Shown here: positions 1 through 6,453 of the stretch, piece by piece
Layout: each line of letters starts with the position of its first letter
How positions within the stretch are numbered: the first letter of the stretch is position 1
Source of the DNA: a virus
Virus record (IMG/VR): IMGVR_UViG_3300009011_000057
Coordinates: 1-22,708 of that record
Length of the DNA: 22,708 bases
Direction: 5' to 3' (one strand)
Position numbers and translations under genes: made by a program
Notes under the pieces: model-generated
What the model saw: only the letters and a program-made list of their open reading frames with translations
What the model was told of the DNA's origin: nothing
Databases searched by the model: none

Positions 1-1
1 C

Positions 2-1084
2 ACGATCACATCACGCAAGCGCAAGGACAACTCGACGGCCTACACGGCGCAGATACGGATCAATCGGGACGGGCGCACAGTTTATCAGGAAAGCCAAACC
101 TTCGACCGAAAGCAGGTCGCCCAGGCTTGGATCAAACGGCGTGAGACGGAGCTGGCTGAGCCTGGTGCGATTGAGCGCGCAAACCGTAAGGGTGTGACGA
201 TCAGGAAGATGATCGAGCAGTACCTGGACGAGTACGAGAAAATCCGGCCGCTGGGCAAGACCAAGAACGCCACCTTGAAAGCGATCAAGGATACTTGGCT
301 GGGCAACCTTGATGACTCGGCTCTGACCAGCCAGAAGCTGGTGGAGTTCGCACAGTGGCGGATGAGTAAAGAGGGTGGCGGTGTTCAGGCTCAGACAGTT
401 GGAAATGACCTGTCGCACCTTGGAGCTGTGCTTTCTATTGCTAAGCCTGCTTGGGGTTATGAGGTTGATCCGCATGCAATGCCTGATGCACGCAAGGTGC
501 TGCGTAAACTCGGCATGGTAAGTAAAAGCAAAGAGCGCAATCGCCGTCCGACGCTCGATGAGCTGGACAAGTTGATGGAGCATTTCCTAGAGATGCAGAA
601 GCGCCGCCCAGACTCAATCCATATGCCGAAAATGATCGCCTTCGCGATCTTCTCGACGCGCCGTCAGGAGGAGATCACGCGGATTCGTTGGGAGGATTTG
701 GACGAGCAACGGCAGTCTGTGCTCGTCAGAGATATGAAGAATCCTGGACAAAAAATCGGAAATGACGTCTGGTGTCATTTGCCGGACGAAGCGTGGTCTA
801 TTGTTCAGGGAATGCCCCGAGATGTTGAGGTGATTTTTCCCTACAATGCACGCTCGATTTCAGCCTCCTTTACACGAGCGTGCAGATTTCTAGGGATTGC
901 TGATCTTCATTTTCATGATCTTCGGCACGACGGGGTTAGTAGGTTATTTGAAATGGGTTGGGATATACCTCGTGTAGCAGCAGTTTCTGGTCACAGGGAC
1001 TGGAACTCAATGCGACGCTACACGCACCTCCGTGGGCGCGGAGATGTGTACGCTGGTTGGAAGCATCTGACTGGTGGGTTTTGA
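2..1084 (+). CDS. int: Phage tyrosine integrase, 5' end cut by the window edge
   Basis: Site-specific recombinase that would integrate and excise the prophage. The frame is open from base 2, so the true start lies outside the window. A GTG at 194 is only an internal codon, because the reading before it looks like the arm-binding domain (basic residues, then YTAQIRINRDGRTVYQESQTF). After a helical core-binding domain comes the catalytic domain: the Arg-I region STRRQEEI, the HDLRH motif (His at 914-916, Arg at 923-925), GHRDW, and the nucleophile Tyr in RRYTHL (1019-1021). All the expected catalytic parts in view are present, so the enzyme looks functional. It points into the prophage, so the attachment site is probably off the left edge. 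The stop codon overlaps a possible TTG start of the cargo that follows. Confidence 0.95.
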   Translation, partial: TITSRKRKDNSTAYTAQIRINRDGRTVYQESQTFDRKQVAQAWIKRRETELAEPGAIERANRKGVTIRKMIEQYLDEYEKIRPLGKTKNATLKAIKDTWLGNLDDSALTSQKLVEFAQWRMSKEGGGVQAQTVGNDLSHLGAVLSIAKPAWGYEVDPHAMPDARKVLRKLGMVSKSKERNRRPTLDELDKLMEHFLEMQKRRPDSIHMPKMIAFAIFSTRRQEEITRIRWEDLDEQRQSVLVRDMKNPGQKIGNDVWCHLPDEAWSIVQGMPRDVEVIFPYNARSISASFTRACRFLGIADLHFHDLRHDGVSRLFEMGWDIPRVAAVSGHRDWNSMRRYTHLRGRGDVYAGWKHLTGGF

Positions 1085-1125
1085 AATTTTTCACTAACGA
1101 TAAAATCGTTAATCAGGTTAAAAAT

Positions 1126-2013
1126 ATGTTGGGTTTCAACGAGATAGCTAAAGTTTTTTCTAGTCGCAACATTAACTCCGTTTCGGAGGGCGATTTTTCT
1201 CTTGTCACCCAAGTGGCTAAATGCTATCAAGATAGCTTTGATGATATTTTCACCGTAGGCAGTGTTTTTGATTTTTGCTATAGCATCCTGTGTAAGGAGT
1301 ATCGTAATGAGTACTATTATAAGAATGCTATTGCGAGAAAAATACTCGTCGGCAGGCACTCAGTTAGTAGTTCTACAATGTTTACTGAGTTTCGGGTTGG
1401 TACAAGTAAGGCAGATTGCGTAATAGTTAATGGTGTTTCAACATGTTACGAGATTAAAACTGACTACGATAATTTAGGTCGCTTGAGATCTCAGATAGAT
1501 TCGTATCTGAAGATTTTTGACAAGGTTAATGTGGTTGTTTCAGATAAGTATCTCAATGCAGTCTTGCACGCCGTTCCAGAAGAGGTCGGAGTTATACTGC
1601 TAAATAAGAGAGGATCTTTTAGAGAGATGCGATCGGCACAGCTTATAAATGCGCCGATTGACATTGGGGTGTTGATGCGATCCCTCCGACGTGAAGAGTA
1701 TGTGAGTATTGTCGAGTCATTGTTTGGCGTTGCGCCAGCTGTAAGTAATACTGAGATTTTTCGTGAGTGTGAACGATTGTTGATATCTGCCACTAATGAC
1801 AGAGTTCGTACGGAGTTTAGAAACGTGATTCGGCGAACGAGGGCTTTGGATAAGGATTTTATATTGTCCTTGCCCGCTTCTTTGTTGGTGGCCGGAGTTG
1901 AGTTTGGATTGACTCGCAAGGCTCGAGTCTGCCTTGTGGAAAATATGAGTTCCATTCTAAGTAAGGAAGCTGTATGTACTACCCAATTCTCAAGGGCAAA
2001 CAATTTGAACTAG
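1126..2013 (+). CDS. sce7726 family protein, PD-(D/E)XK nuclease-like
   Basis: Recognised as the sce7726 family, named from a Sorangium cellulosum locus; its biochemical role is not established. From ATG 1126 the protein has 295 residues. The centre, SKADCVIVNGVSTCYEIKTD, carries Asp97, Glu109 and Lys111 in the D-x(n)-E-x-K spacing of PD-(D/E)XK nucleases, followed by RLRSQIDSY and a beta-rich stretch (VNVVVSDKYL). The C-terminal half is helical, with no motif I can name. The start is uncertain: ATG 1126 has AGG eight bases upstream, but the frame is open further back and a TTG at 1081 overlaps the integrase stop as TTGA. The DNA is AT-rich compared with the phage genes (16 G+C in the 60 bases 1081-1140), suggesting separate acquisition. 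Its end overlaps the next gene by 40 bases. Confidence 0.8.
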   Translation: MLGFNEIAKVFSSRNINSVSEGDFSLVTQVAKCYQDSFDDIFTVGSVFDFCYSILCKEYRNEYYYKNAIARKILVGRHSVSSSTMFTEFRVGTSKADCVIVNGVSTCYEIKTDYDNLGRLRSQIDSYLKIFDKVNVVVSDKYLNAVLHAVPEEVGVILLNKRGSFREMRSAQLINAPIDIGVLMRSLRREEYVSIVESLFGVAPAVSNTEIFRECERLLISATNDRVRTEFRNVIRRTRALDKDFILSLPASLLVAGVEFGLTRKARVCLVENMSSILSKEAVCTTQFSRANNLN

Positions 2014-2903
2014 GCGCGCTAAAGGAGCTAGTTGGGCATATACCGGCGGGTAATGTGTGTCCAATTTTGGAGCCGGTTAATTTAAGCCTCGGCCCCCTAG
2101 CGACTACTATCTCTGAATTGACAACTGCAGGCATCACTTCGTGGGTGGTTATTAATCCGTCTCAAGGTGAATTCTTGAGCGGATCGGGATCGAATATTAC
2201 AGCGTCCCTGATCACACACCTTGCAACTGTAGGTAACGGCACTGGCGCATTCGTCCCATGTGTAAAAGTGCGCGATGTTACTGACGTATCGGCCATAGCA
2301 TTGTTAAGAAGCTTAACAACGCCTTTCGTAGCTTATGTTGAAGGTGCTATTAGTCCAGCTCTGAATCTGGATTTAATGCGAGCCTCTGTTGTGGCGCTGA
2401 ATCCAGAAAAAACTGACCATTCGATATGGGGTAGTCTTTCAAACGTTGTTCTTTTTCATGATGGCTTCGACAAAAAGTCAAGAAATTTGGACTATGGTCT
2501 AGAGTCGTTTTATTCTAACTATCACACCGAATACAGATCGCGTCCGAATGCTATCGGTTTTGGTGACTATACGATTCTTGGAGAGCGTTTTTCAGAAGGC
2601 GGTGGTCCAGCATTTGTTGTCACCTTGCATTTGTCTTATCTGGACCCTTCTAGGCTAAATCATATGTATGTTCGCCATTTTTCGTCGTACTCTGATAATG
2701 ACAGTCAGAGTGACCCTGGTGGTAAATTTCGTGAGGCATTAGATTTGCTTGTTGCTCATGTCTCAGCTAATTTTACAAATTTTGTTAATACTGCTGGATT
2801 GCGGGATTTTAATGCCCTCCATGCTACGCGTCACTTCCCAGGACTTGGTGTTGCGAAAAAAATATCAATTAAACATCACATTCAAACTTTGTCGGGATGG
2901 TAA
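1974..2903 (+). CDS. sce7725 family protein (beta-protein-like)
   Basis: 309 residues beginning MYYPILKGKQFELGALKEL, the signature start of the sce7725 family. Members typically lie directly beside an sce7726 gene, as here. The N-terminal pattern (P-x-L-K-G-K-x-E-x-x-AL, then PILEPV near residue 35) resembles the phage T4 beta-protein family. I see no signal peptide, membrane segment or recognised catalytic motif. The conserved blocks NAIGFGDYTILG (about residues 193-204) and YVRHFSSYSDND (about 232-243) may form the active or binding surface. The ATG lies inside the sce7726 gene (40-base overlap), which implies coupled translation and a joint function. A strong terminator follows seven bases after the stop. 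Family assignment is fairly secure; the function is unknown. Confidence 0.8.
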   Translation: MYYPILKGKQFELGALKELVGHIPAGNVCPILEPVNLSLGPLATTISELTTAGITSWVVINPSQGEFLSGSGSNITASLITHLATVGNGTGAFVPCVKVRDVTDVSAIALLRSLTTPFVAYVEGAISPALNLDLMRASVVALNPEKTDHSIWGSLSNVVLFHDGFDKKSRNLDYGLESFYSNYHTEYRSRPNAIGFGDYTILGERFSEGGGPAFVVTLHLSYLDPSRLNHMYVRHFSSYSDNDSQSDPGGKFREALDLLVAHVSANFTNFVNTAGLRDFNALHATRHFPGLGVAKKISIKHHIQTLSGW

Positions 2904-2910
2904 TTTTTTT

Positions 2911-2936
2911 GGGCATACTCTCGTATGCCCTTTTTT
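2911..2936 (+). terminator. Rho-independent terminator closing the cargo operon
   Basis: Perfect 8-bp stem GGGCATAC/GTATGCCC (2911-2918 with 2923-2930), TCTC loop, then six T (2931-2936). It acts only on rightward transcripts, because the minus-strand reading has A, not T, after the stem. Its T tract touches the stop codon of the convergent PrtN-family gene. Confidence 0.9.
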
Positions 2937-3201
2937 AGTTTCTTCCCATAAGCTTATTTTGTTCATTGGCTGCTTTTTCTCGTTGGGCGTCGTTGTATTT
3001 AGCAAGGTCTTGTATGTGGACGCCCAATGCTGCTTTTTGACTATTAGCGCCTAAACGAACTATTGGTATATCTATTTCTCCGGACATGCATTTGAGTTTG
3101 AATTTCTCAACTGTCAAATGCATGTAGTCTGCACACACTTGGCTTACTGGAATGACAGCTTGCCCACCATATTGTGCCATTAACAGGAAAAGTGTGTTCA
3201 T
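2935..3201 (-). CDS. Pyocin activator PrtN family protein (first copy)
   Basis: 88 residues starting MNTLFLLMAQYGGQAVIP, with CADYMHLTVEKF, GEIDIPIVRL and SQKAALGVHIQDLA. This is the pattern of PrtN, the transcriptional activator of pyocin genes in Pseudomonas aeruginosa, which contains a helix-turn-helix-like fold. The start at 3201 is chosen because it forms an ATGA overlap with the stop of the preceding gene. An ATG at 3213 would add only four residues. It is the last gene of the leftward early operon and runs convergent to the cargo genes. A second PrtN-like gene lies three genes upstream (4081-4401). The targets are unknown, but see the 11-base repeats at 10651-10705. Confidence 0.8.
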   Translation of the reverse strand: MNTLFLLMAQYGGQAVIPVSQVCADYMHLTVEKFKLKCMSGEIDIPIVRLGANSQKAALGVHIQDLAKYNDAQREKAANEQNKLMGRN

Positions 3202-3593
3202 GCTGCGTTCCATCGTTCACTCTCTACTAGCAGTAATCCCATGCTTGACGAATGGGTGCGCTTGTATCCCACCATAGGCTGCGCGGGCGGGCGATGCTGA
3301 GTGGTTAGCGTTGTATCAGGTGTCGCTGCCTCGCGCAGCTTTTCGTGGGGTCTAAGCATCTCAGAGCTGCTGGTAGAAGCAATAATGCCTGCCGCTGCGC
3401 AGCAGCGACTCTTTGTTTCCAGTGCATCGACGCTGGTTTCCTGGCGGAGCAAAGCGGTCGTGAATTGAGTGTTGTGCTGGTCCTTCTTCATGCCGCTTTC
3501 CTCCGAGGTTCGATAGCTAGTTGGTTCAGCATCCGCTGGTGGAGCGTAAGCTAGGCTGCGGTGGATGCCGGAGTGGATGAGGATCTCGCTCAT
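3198..3593 (-). CDS. Hypothetical protein in leftward early operon
   Basis: 131 residues that I do not recognise. The protein is polar, rich in Ser, Thr and Ala, with a Cys pair near the middle (SRCCAAAG). It has no clear membrane segment, signal or domain. The case for a real gene is the arrangement: its ATG overlaps the previous stop as ATGA (3590-3593), and its own TGA overlaps the PrtN-family start as ATGA (3198-3201). Such double four-base overlaps indicate translational coupling. An internal ATG (MKKDQHNTQ, residue 35) is an alternative start. Amino-acid composition is not typical of a folded globular protein, so some doubt remains. Confidence 0.5.
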   Translation of the reverse strand: MSEILIHSGIHRSLAYAPPADAEPTSYRTSEESGMKKDQHNTQFTTALLRQETSVDALETKSRCCAAAGIIASTSSSEMLRPHEKLREAATPDTTLTTQHRPPAQPMVGYKRTHSSSMGLLLVESERWNAA

Positions 3594-4009
3594 GCAGCTT
3601 CCTCCTGCTTTGCTTGTTCCAGAAGAGCTGCGATGGCAAGCGCCTGGTCGCGTAGAGTGCGGGTCTCGCGTTCGAGTTTTTTACCAGTGCGGAAGGCGCT
3701 GAACGTCTCGGCGGCGATTCGCAGCTTTTCTGCGATGTCGATCAGAGTCTGGTGTTCAGTCTCGCCAAGACGCTGAGCCTCCCGTTGCCTTTTGCAGAGT
3801 TGTGTCAAGTTCTTGTGGTCGGCCCTGATGAATTGGAGGGACGCCTGCAGTTCGCGGATGGTCTTGGCGCTTTCGGCGCGTTGGATCTCGTCGCCTTCCT
3901 TCATTCCGGCCGACATGCCATCGCTGTGGCCCATGAAGTAGCCGGCCCAAACTAATAGCCCCACCAGAGTGACGAGAGAGATAAGTGCGCAGATTTGAAT
4001 TGCTGTCAT
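3590..4009 (-). CDS. Membrane-anchored coiled-coil protein, unknown function
   Basis: 139 residues from ATG 4009, chosen because AGGAG lies eight bases before it; a longer frame from 4051 lacks this. Residues about 4-25 (IQICALISLVTLVGLLVWAGY) form one hydrophobic membrane segment. The rest, about 40-135, is charged and heptad-like (RELQASLQFIRADHKNLTQL, and later helices), so a single-pass inner-membrane protein with a long coiled coil is likely. The topology resembles an i-spanin. However, it sits in the early leftward operon, far from the holin, and the overlapping next gene has no lipobox to act as its o-spanin partner. Function unknown. Confidence 0.65.
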   Translation of the reverse strand: MTAIQICALISLVTLVGLLVWAGYFMGHSDGMSAGMKEGDEIQRAESAKTIRELQASLQFIRADHKNLTQLCKRQREAQRLGETEHQTLIDIAEKLRIAAETFSAFRTGKKLERETRTLRDQALAIAALLEQAKQEEAA

Positions 4010-4080
4010 TTGGTTTGCTCCTGGGTTCGATTGGCTGGTGGTGGCAGCCAAATGGGAGGTCGCTTGATCTCGAGTGGGTA

Positions 4081-4401
4081 TTACGCGACCGGCTTGTCGT
4101 CTAGCTGTCGTTGCATCTTTTCATCAGCCTTGTAGGCGCGGATATCGATCAGAGCCGCAATGTGCTTGATGTGGGCATACCTCAATGCTTTTCCACTTTC
4201 GTCGATAGTGGTCACGGGAATTTGAATCCGGCGGCTATTGATCGCTTCTGTGAACGTCTTTTCGTTGAGGTTCTTGAAGTAGTGGACACGCAGCTTTTCA
4301 AGTGGAATGAGTACGTCGCCGAAAAGACGGTAAAGCATGTCAACGGTGCAGGTATCAGCCGCTGGAAGCAGTCGCAGCGGTGTTTGATTCGCGTTGTTCA
4401 T
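4081..4401 (-). CDS. PrtN-family regulator, second copy
   Basis: 106 residues. The block LYRLFGDVLIPLEKLRVHYF, followed by LNEKTFTEAI, RRIQIPVTTID and LRYAHIKHIAALIDIRAY, aligns with the PrtN-like protein at 2935-3201 (GGQAVIPVSQVCADYM, LTVEKF, GEIDIPIVRL, GVHIQDLAKY). The two look like diverged members of one family. It has an N-terminal extension of about 17 residues and no membrane segment. AAGGAGG lies about 12 bases before the ATG, inside the end of the upstream gene four bases away. It presumably binds DNA and activates phage promoters; the target is unproven. Call by pattern, not by search. Confidence 0.7.
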   Translation of the reverse strand: MNNANQTPLRLLPAADTCTVDMLYRLFGDVLIPLEKLRVHYFKNLNEKTFTEAINSRRIQIPVTTIDESGKALRYAHIKHIAALIDIRAYKADEKMQRQLDDKPVA

Positions 4402-4405
4402 GTGG

Positions 4406-4603
4406 CTATTGAGCCTCCTTGCGTTTTGATCGTGATGGGTGGTTCCAGGCGTTCAGGCAATGGCGTTTGGTCAATTCCCGCAGATGTTCGGGCACCTCCT
4501 GGAGCGCCGCATTGCGCTCCCCACGTGTCCGCATTGCGATGATCTGTCGGGCGTACTCCCTAGGCCACGTCACGGCGGTCTGCCGGGATGGCGGGAAGAT
4601 CAA
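4406..4603 (-). CDS. Small conserved prophage protein (TWPREYA type)
   Basis: Up to 65 residues. The core VTWPREYARQIIAMRTRGERNAALQEVPEHLRELTKRH is a pattern I associate with short hypothetical proteins of Pseudomonas prophages. It is helical and charged, with no known function. The start is ambiguous: TTG at 4603, or GTG at 4573 directly before TWPREYA. Neither has a good ribosome site, so translation probably depends on the overlapping KilA-C-like gene, whose stop is at 4560. The stop is four bases from the next start. Confidence 0.6.
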   Translation of the reverse strand: MIFPPSRQTAVTWPREYARQIIAMRTRGERNAALQEVPEHLRELTKRHCLNAWNHPSRSKRKEAQ

Positions 4604-4841
4604 TGCCCAGCTGGTCAGCCAGCCAGCGGATGCCGGACTGGGTTACCCGGGTCGACTGGCTGTACTGCATGCCGTACTTCTCGTCGTACCAAGAGCTGTC
4701 CTTGATCCGCAGGTAGACTTTATGGCGCTTCGGGTCCGCCGGCAGGTTTCCCTTGAGCAAGCCTTTTTCGCGCATGCGGGCGATGAGCTTGGGACGCGTC
4801 AGGCCGAGATGAGCAGCCGTTTGGGCGAGGGTGCGTTCCAT
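4560..4841 (-). CDS. KilA-C / antirepressor-C-like DNA-binding protein
   Basis: 93 residues from ATG 4841, preceded by a near-perfect AAGGAGG six bases upstream; a longer frame to 4928 is not needed. The sequence RTLAQTAAHLGLTRPKLIARMRE, then GLLKGNLPADPKRHKVYL, then STRVTQSGIRWLADQLGI, matches the C-terminal domain of phage antirepressors (KilA-C/ANT): a winged-helix-like N-part followed by a second short helical unit. No BRO or KilA-N domain is present, so this is the C-domain alone. It probably acts as a small DNA-binding regulator in early infection. It overlaps the small gene downstream and follows the 196-residue gene by ten bases. Confidence 0.65.
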   Translation of the reverse strand: MERTLAQTAAHLGLTRPKLIARMREKGLLKGNLPADPKRHKVYLRIKDSSWYDEKYGMQYSQSTRVTQSGIRWLADQLGIDLPAIPADRRDVA

Positions 4842-4851
4842 GGCGTCCTCC

Positions 4852-5442
4852 TTAAGCCGCGTGTGCAGCAGGAGTGGCCGCTGCAGCAATTTGGCTGATG
4901 GACTCGCGGACCTTGCCGTAGATCTCAAGATCGGTACCGCACGCGGTAAAACACCGGGTGCGCGGGCTCTTTTTGCCTATGCTGAGAATGGCGGTGATGC
5001 AGGAGAGAGTGTGCGGGCGATGGACAGCCACGTGCAGCGGCAGATCGAAGCCCATGTCGAGGCTCAGCATGCCGCCGGTGCGGATCAACTCGAATACCCG
5101 CTGCTTGTCCTGGACGTCAAAGCGGCCGTATTGGCGATCGGCATGCGCGCGATGCACCTGGTCGCTGGTGCTGCTCGGTTCAAGCGGGCCGTTGGCAATC
5201 TCTTCGATGAAGTCGGCCAGCTTGAGGTGCATCTTCTTGTCGTTCGGCAGAGTCAGCGTGTGGCGTTCACTGCCCAGCTCGATGACAAAAGTGCTTTCCA
5301 ATGTGCCGCGTTCGGCCTTTAGACGGAATGCCAGGCACTCGCGCTTCGGTGCTGTACGCAGGACGTGGTTGAAGGTCTCGGTCAGATTGACCTGGGCATT
5401 GAGCAACTGCAGGGTGCGGTTGTCGATCTTGTACTTGATCAT
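4852..5442 (-). CDS. Hypothetical phage early protein
   Basis: 196 residues, unrecognised. The N-terminal half (TLQLLNAQVNLTETFNHVLR, then TFVIELGSERHTLTLPNDKK) looks like a mixed alpha/beta fold. The middle contains YGRFDVQDKQRVFELIRTGG and the C-terminus is Ala-rich. No transmembrane segment or catalytic motif is evident. GGAGGG lies about ten bases before ATG 5442. The start overlaps the stop of the upstream 59-residue ORF as ATGA, and the stop is ten bases from the KilA-C-like gene, so it is firmly part of the leftward operon. Confidence 0.75.
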   Translation of the reverse strand: MIKYKIDNRTLQLLNAQVNLTETFNHVLRTAPKRECLAFRLKAERGTLESTFVIELGSERHTLTLPNDKKMHLKLADFIEEIANGPLEPSSTSDQVHRAHADRQYGRFDVQDKQRVFELIRTGGMLSLDMGFDLPLHVAVHRPHTLSCITAILSIGKKSPRTRCFTACGTDLEIYGKVRESISQIAAAATPAAHAA

Positions 5443-5618
5443 GCCGCGTGCCCTCCGCCGTTCGGATCGACAGGAGAGGGCTGGCAGGACTTGGCGACAA
5501 GCTTGGGTTTGCAGTTATGAATGACGACCAGGCAGCCCGTGGCGAGCTGCAGCTGCTCGATCATTTTTTTGTTGCTGATGCACGCCGGGTGAACGTGGAG
5601 GGTAGCGCTAGGTAGCAT
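5439..5618 (-). CDS. 59-residue first gene of the leftward operon
   Basis: Short frame MLPSATLHVHPACISNKK...NGGGHAA, 59 residues. It begins about 30 bases after the predicted PL start point and ends with an ATGA overlap (5439-5442) with the next gene. This position and coupling argue that it is translated. It contains Cys14, Cys29 and Cys36 and a hydrophobic segment CLVVIH, too short for a membrane helix. The ribosome site is weak (GAGG about ten bases upstream). I recognise no domain; function unknown. Confidence 0.6.
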   Translation of the reverse strand: MLPSATLHVHPACISNKKMIEQLQLATGCLVVIHNCKPKLVAKSCQPSPVDPNGGGHAA

Positions 5619-5653
5619 GGGTGAAGCCTCGCTCTATGGTGGAGAGTGAGGCA

Positions 5654-5681
5654 ATATTAACCCTAAAGGTTATTTGGTCAA
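5654..5681 (-). promoter_or_regulatory. PL-like early promoter
   Basis: On the minus strand, TTGACC (5681-5676) is followed after 16 bases by TAATAT (5659-5654). The operator palindrome at 5657-5672 fills the spacer and part of the -10, so a bound repressor would block polymerase. It drives the leftward operon, whose first ATG is at 5618. This is a prediction from consensus only. Confidence 0.6.
5657..5672. promoter_or_regulatory. Left operator 1 of the phage repressor
   Basis: TTAACCCTAAAGGTTA, an imperfect palindrome with TAACC/GGTTA half-sites. It matches the sites in the cI-cro gap and overlaps the PL-like promoter. It is likely bound by the repressor encoded at 5708-6355 and perhaps by Cro. 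Confidence 0.7.
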
Positions 5682-5688
5682 GAAAAAG

Positions 5689-5704
5689 TAACCTTTGGGG
5701 TTAA
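5689..5704. promoter_or_regulatory. Left operator 2 of the phage repressor
   Basis: TAACCTTTGGGGTTAA. Its reverse complement differs from left operator 1 by one base. It lies just upstream of the PL -35 box and four bases from the repressor stop codon. The centre-to-centre distance to operator 1 is 32 bases, about three helical turns, which would suit cooperative binding. Confidence 0.7.
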
Positions 5705-5707
5705 TTT

Positions 5708-6355
5708 TTAAAGGTCGGAAATTTTCCACCTTGCTCGGCCGCATATGTTCCATTCTTCAGTCATTCGGATTATGCGTTCCGGCCAATCAGGATTGACTGC
5801 ATAGAGATAACGTTCGCTACCCTCTTGTCTGAGTTGCTTGAGTGTTGCTGCTTCATCTCTAACTCGCTTCGCTGCAACAAAATGGCCTGGTAAAGCTTCG
5901 AGGGATGGATCGATCACGATCTTGTCACCCTCCATAAACTTTGGCTCCATGCTCACACCTTCAACTCTAAGAATGAATGCGCTTGGGCCCACTGGACCCG
6001 GAGCATCAATCCATTCCTCCGCATCTCTTGGATCAAAACTCCCTTGCCCCTCGCACCATGAACCCGCAGCAATGGAGCCTATAACGGGAAGCTTACGTCC
6101 TGTATGGCTTAGCACAGTAGCGTTATTGAACTCACCAACACCGTATGGCATGTCGAGGTAACCCTCGTGCAAGTTCAGAGCTTTTTCGAGCTCGCGTGCA
6201 ATCTGGTCACCAATCCCTTTCGTAGGATTCTTCCCTCCGAAAGCACTGACCTGCGCAGGCGCTTTACCTAGGCGCTCAGCTACGTCCGTCAAGCGAAGAT
6301 TCCGCTCAGCGATGATTCGTCGAAAGTTGTGAAGCCGGGTATCTGAAATTTTCAT
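5708..6355 (-). CDS. cI: CI/LexA-like phage repressor (HTH + S24 peptidase)
   Basis: 215 residues. The N-terminal helix-turn-helix (about 14-60: RIIAERNLRLTDVAERLGKA...QVSAFGG) should bind the TAACC/GGTTA operators. The C-terminal S24 domain has the Ala97-Gly98 autocleavage site (SIAAGSW), Ser135 (VEGVSMEPK) and Lys173 (ATLKQL) as the catalytic pair. It maintains lysogeny and should self-cleave when RecA is activated by DNA damage, as in LexA, CI and PrtR. It is transcribed leftward from the cI-cro gap. I see no clear ribosome site before its ATG. Left operators lie immediately after its stop. Confidence 0.93.
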   Translation of the reverse strand: MKISDTRLHNFRRIIAERNLRLTDVAERLGKAPAQVSAFGGKNPTKGIGDQIARELEKALNLHEGYLDMPYGVGEFNNATVLSHTGRKLPVIGSIAAGSWCEGQGSFDPRDAEEWIDAPGPVGPSAFILRVEGVSMEPKFMEGDKIVIDPSLEALPGHFVAAKRVRDEAATLKQLRQEGSERYLYAVNPDWPERIIRMTEEWNICGRARWKISDL

Positions 6356-6374
6356 GTGATGATTTTGGCTTCAT

Positions 6375-6389
6375 TAACCTTTGAGGTGA
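6375..6389. promoter_or_regulatory. Right operator proximal to the repressor gene
   Basis: TAACCTTTGAGGTGA. One half-site is perfect and the other has one change (TCACC for TAACC). It lies 20 bases before the repressor start, so it may autoregulate repressor transcription. Confidence 0.6.
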
Positions 6390-6404
6390 ATGTCTCCACA
6401 GGTA

Positions 6405-6433
6405 TTGCAAAAAATAACCTCAAAGGTTAATTT
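6405..6433 (+). promoter_or_regulatory. PR-like early promoter
   Basis: TTGCAA (6405-6410), 17-base spacer, TAATTT (6428-6433). The spacer holds the operator at 6415-6429, the same geometry as at PL. It drives cro and the replication genes. The -10 match is weak, so exact borders are uncertain. Confidence 0.5.
6415..6429. promoter_or_regulatory. Right operator overlapping PR
   Basis: TAACCTCAAAGGTTA, the most symmetric of the four operators: six-base half-sites TAACCT/AGGTTA around a three-base centre. It sits between the PR -35 and -10 boxes. Confidence 0.7.
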
Positions 6434-6453
6434 GGCGCTCGGAGGATTACTCA

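Noticed and set aside
1-1100. Attachment site (attL) or tRNA fragment beside the integrase
   Set aside because: The integrase N-terminus is off the left edge, and I see no tRNA-like or duplicated core sequence in the window. The site probably lies upstream.
3345-3955. Plus-strand frames opposite the PrtN-operon genes
   Set aside because: They are antisense to genes joined by ATGA overlaps and good ribosome sites; no protein-like features.
3198-4009. Spanin pair (membrane coiled-coil gene plus overlapping 131-residue gene)
   Set aside because: Topology of the first fits an i-spanin, but the second has no lipobox or signal, and the pair is in the early leftward operon, far from the holin.
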